6,487 nucleotides of DNA from Nitriliruptoraceae bacterium. Its GTDB lineage: Bacteria > Actinomycetota > Nitriliruptoria > Nitriliruptorales > Nitriliruptoraceae. The notes beneath the pieces were generated by a model, which was not told the DNA's origin, searched no databases, and was given only the letters and a program-made list of their open reading frames with translations. Made by a program: the position numbers and the translations under genes. The stretch is taken from NCBI GenBank assembly GCA_007120485.1, contig SKNP01000300.1:1-6487 (forward strand). The letters are read 5' to 3'. Below are positions 5,075 to 6,487 of the stretch, one piece after another (the first letter of the stretch is position 1; each line of letters starts with the position of its first letter).

Positions 5075-6487
5075 TCAGGCGGAACTCGCTGGTCCGGTCA
5101 CCTCCATCGCTGCGTGTGCCGCCGCCAGCCGTGCCACCTCGACGCGCGAGGCGGAGCACGACACGTGGGTCAGATTGAGCTTGTGTGCCAGCTGGATCGA
5201 GTCGGGATCGCCACCGTGCTCGCCGCAGATGCCGGTGACCAGGTCGGGCTTGGCCTCACGACCCTCGTCGACCGCCAGCTGCAGGAGCCGTCCGACCCCG
5301 TCCGGGTCGAGCGTTCGGAAGGGGTCCACCGGCAGGAGCTTCAGCTCCAGCGCCCGTGGTGTGTAGGTCGCCTCGACGTCGTCCCGGGAGAGCCCGAACG
5401 TCAGCTGCGTCAGGTCGTTGGTCCCGAACGAGAAGGCATCCACGTGGGGAGCGAGCGCACCGGAGCGCAAGGCTGCCCGCGGGGTCTCGATCATCGAGGC
5501 GGTGGTGTACTCCACCTCGGGTTCACCCTTGGCCCGCAGTTCCGCGGCGACCTCGTGGATCAGGTTGACACCCCACTCGAGCTCCTGGGAGGTCCCGACC
5601 AGCGGCAGCATGATCTCCGGGAGCGGCCGTCCGCCAGCCCGGGTGCGATCCGCAGCCGCGCCGAGGATGGCGCGGACCTGGGCGCGGTAGACCTCCGGCC
5701 GCAGGACGCCGAGCCGGATGCCGCGGACGCCCAGCATCGGGTCGTGCTCCTTGAGCTGCTCCGCCGCCTCCATGAGCACGCGCTCTTGGTCGGTGATCTC
5801 GTCCATCGCCGCCTTGATGTGCAGTTCCTCCAGATCCGGCAGGAACTCGTGCAGCGGTGGGTCGAGCAGGCGGATCACGACCCGCTTGCCGTCCATCACC
5901 TCGAACAGCCCCGTGAAGTCCTCCCGCTGCTGCTGCTCCAGTTCGACGAGGACCTCGCGCTCCTCCTCGTCCGACCGCGACAGGATCATGCGCTGGATCA
6001 GCGGCAACCGATCACCCAGGAACTGGTGCTCGGTGCGGCACAGCCCGATGCCCTCCGCGCCCGCCGCCAGCGCCCGCGTCGCGTCGTCCGCGGTGTCCGC
6101 GTTGGCGTAGACGTGCAGCTCCCGCCGGTCGTCCGCCCACGCGAGCAGCTGCGCGACCTTCGGGTCGTCGTCGGGGATCTCCAACTCCACCTCGCCAGGG
6201 GTGACCTGGCCGGTGGTCCCATCGATCGAGAGCATGTCGCCGGCGCGCAGCACCGTGTCACCGACGGTGACGGTGCCCGCCTTCGCGTCGATGCGCAGCT
6301 CGCTGGCGCCGCACACCGCCGGCTTCCCGAAGCCACGAGCGACCACGGCCGCGTGGCTGACCAGGCCACCGCGTGAGGTCAGCAGGCCGACCGACGCGAC
6401 CATGCCCTCGAGGTCCTCGGGGGAGGTCTCCGGACGGACGAGGATCACGTCCTCACCGGCGATGCCGCGGTCCTTGGCCTCGGTCGA
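5075..6487 (-). CDS. ppdK: Pyruvate, phosphate dikinase, C-terminal half (partial)
   Basis: The cytoplasmic enzyme interconverts pyruvate + ATP + Pi and PEP + AMP + PPi (EC 2.7.9.1). The last 470 residues are present; full-length family members run to about 870-900, so the N-terminal ATP-grasp region is off the right edge and no start is visible. Counting from the first visible codon, the swivelling phosphohistidine domain has GGLVSHAAVVARGFGKP (40-56) with catalytic H45. The PEP/pyruvate-binding barrel follows with GIGLCRTEH (146-154), RLLDPPLHEFLP (206-217), DPMLGVRG (249-256), metal ligand E334 in SMIETPRAAL, SFGTNDLTQ (353-361, D358) and the catalytic Cys421 in GICGEHGG. RLLDPPLHEFLP and GICGEHGG point to PPDK, not PEP synthase (PpsA) or PTS enzyme I. 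All expected active-site residues in the visible part are intact. It is probably a separate unit from the downstream kinase, given the 182-nt gap with two hairpins and a candidate promoter. Confidence 0.96.
   Translation of the reverse strand, partial: STEAKDRGIAGEDVILVRPETSPEDLEGMVASVGLLTSRGGLVSHAAVVARGFGKPAVCGASELRIDAKAGTVTVGDTVLRAGDMLSIDGTTGQVTPGEVELEIPDDDPKVAQLLAWADDRRELHVYANADTADDATRALAAGAEGIGLCRTEHQFLGDRLPLIQRMILSRSDEEEREVLVELEQQQREDFTGLFEVMDGKRVVIRLLDPPLHEFLPDLEELHIKAAMDEITDQERVLMEAAEQLKEHDPMLGVRGIRLGVLRPEVYRAQVRAILGAAADRTRAGGRPLPEIMLPLVGTSQELEWGVNLIHEVAAELRAKGEPEVEYTTASMIETPRAALRSGALAPHVDAFSFGTNDLTQLTFGLSRDDVEATYTPRALELKLLPVDPFRTLDPDGVGRLLQLAVDEGREAKPDLVTGICGEHGGDPDSIQLAHKLNLTHVSCSASRVEVARLAAAHAAMEVTGPASSA

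Noticed and set aside
4893..5159. Extension of the kinase to an upstream start at 5159
   Set aside because: It would overlap the end of ppdK and run through both inverted repeats, with a low-complexity translation. The ATG at 4892 has a well-placed -10 box and is followed by the first membrane segment.
76..5366. Long open frames on the plus strand (for example 76-1401, 1432-2565, 2738-4471, 3663-5366)
   Set aside because: They lie opposite strongly supported minus-strand genes, have low-complexity Arg/Pro/Val/Asp-rich translations and no recognisable domain. High GC content keeps antisense frames open.
1..6487. tRNA, rRNA, CRISPR, insertion sequence or toxin-antitoxin system
   Set aside because: No cloverleaf, spaced repeat array, transposase motif or terminal inverted repeats were seen. 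The only tandem repeats are the SLH-coding units and the 50-bp RBS/start duplication.

Overview
The window is very GC-rich, and all five recognisable genes lie on the minus strand, so they read from right to left. Start signals include GTG codons, an SD-less (leaderless-type) start and a TAnnnT -10 box. The kinase is of the actinobacterial DUF5931 kind, and the SLH repeats carry a 'SRGQMASFLDRALDLP' signature. Together these point to an actinobacterium. The SLH style reminds me of deep-branching lineages such as the Nitriliruptoria, but that placement is an inference from memory, not a search.

Layout in transcription order. (1) 6487-5075: C-terminal half of pyruvate, phosphate dikinase (ppdK), cut by the window edge. 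(2) 5074-4893: a short intergenic stretch with a perfect 15-bp inverted repeat just after the ppdK stop, a second strong hairpin, and a candidate leaderless promoter. (3) 4892-3699: a membrane sensor histidine kinase of the NarL-partner type. (4) 3698-3557: a linker dominated by a 50-bp tandem duplication of the next gene's ribosome-binding site and start region, which creates two micro-ORFs linked by GTGA overlaps. (5) 3556-2909: the LuxR/NarL-type response regulator. (6) 2908-2653: a leader region with a possible promoter and a hairpin. (7) 2652-463: a secreted 5'-nucleotidase carrying three N-terminal SLH domains. (8) 462-213: an intergenic stretch with a terminator-like hairpin and two further inverted repeats. 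(9) 212-1: start of a membrane protein that runs off the left edge.

Functionally, ppdK is central carbon metabolism (pyruvate/PEP interconversion) and appears to be its own transcription unit. The kinase and regulator form one two-component system. The nucleotidase is predicted to sit on the cell surface through its SLH domains and strip phosphate from extracellular nucleotides. It may be a target of the adjacent two-component system, but only adjacency supports this.

The most unusual structure is the tandem RBS/start duplication in front of the response regulator. The only base that differs between the two copies converts a GTG start to GTC. No mobile element, CRISPR array, rRNA or tRNA was seen.
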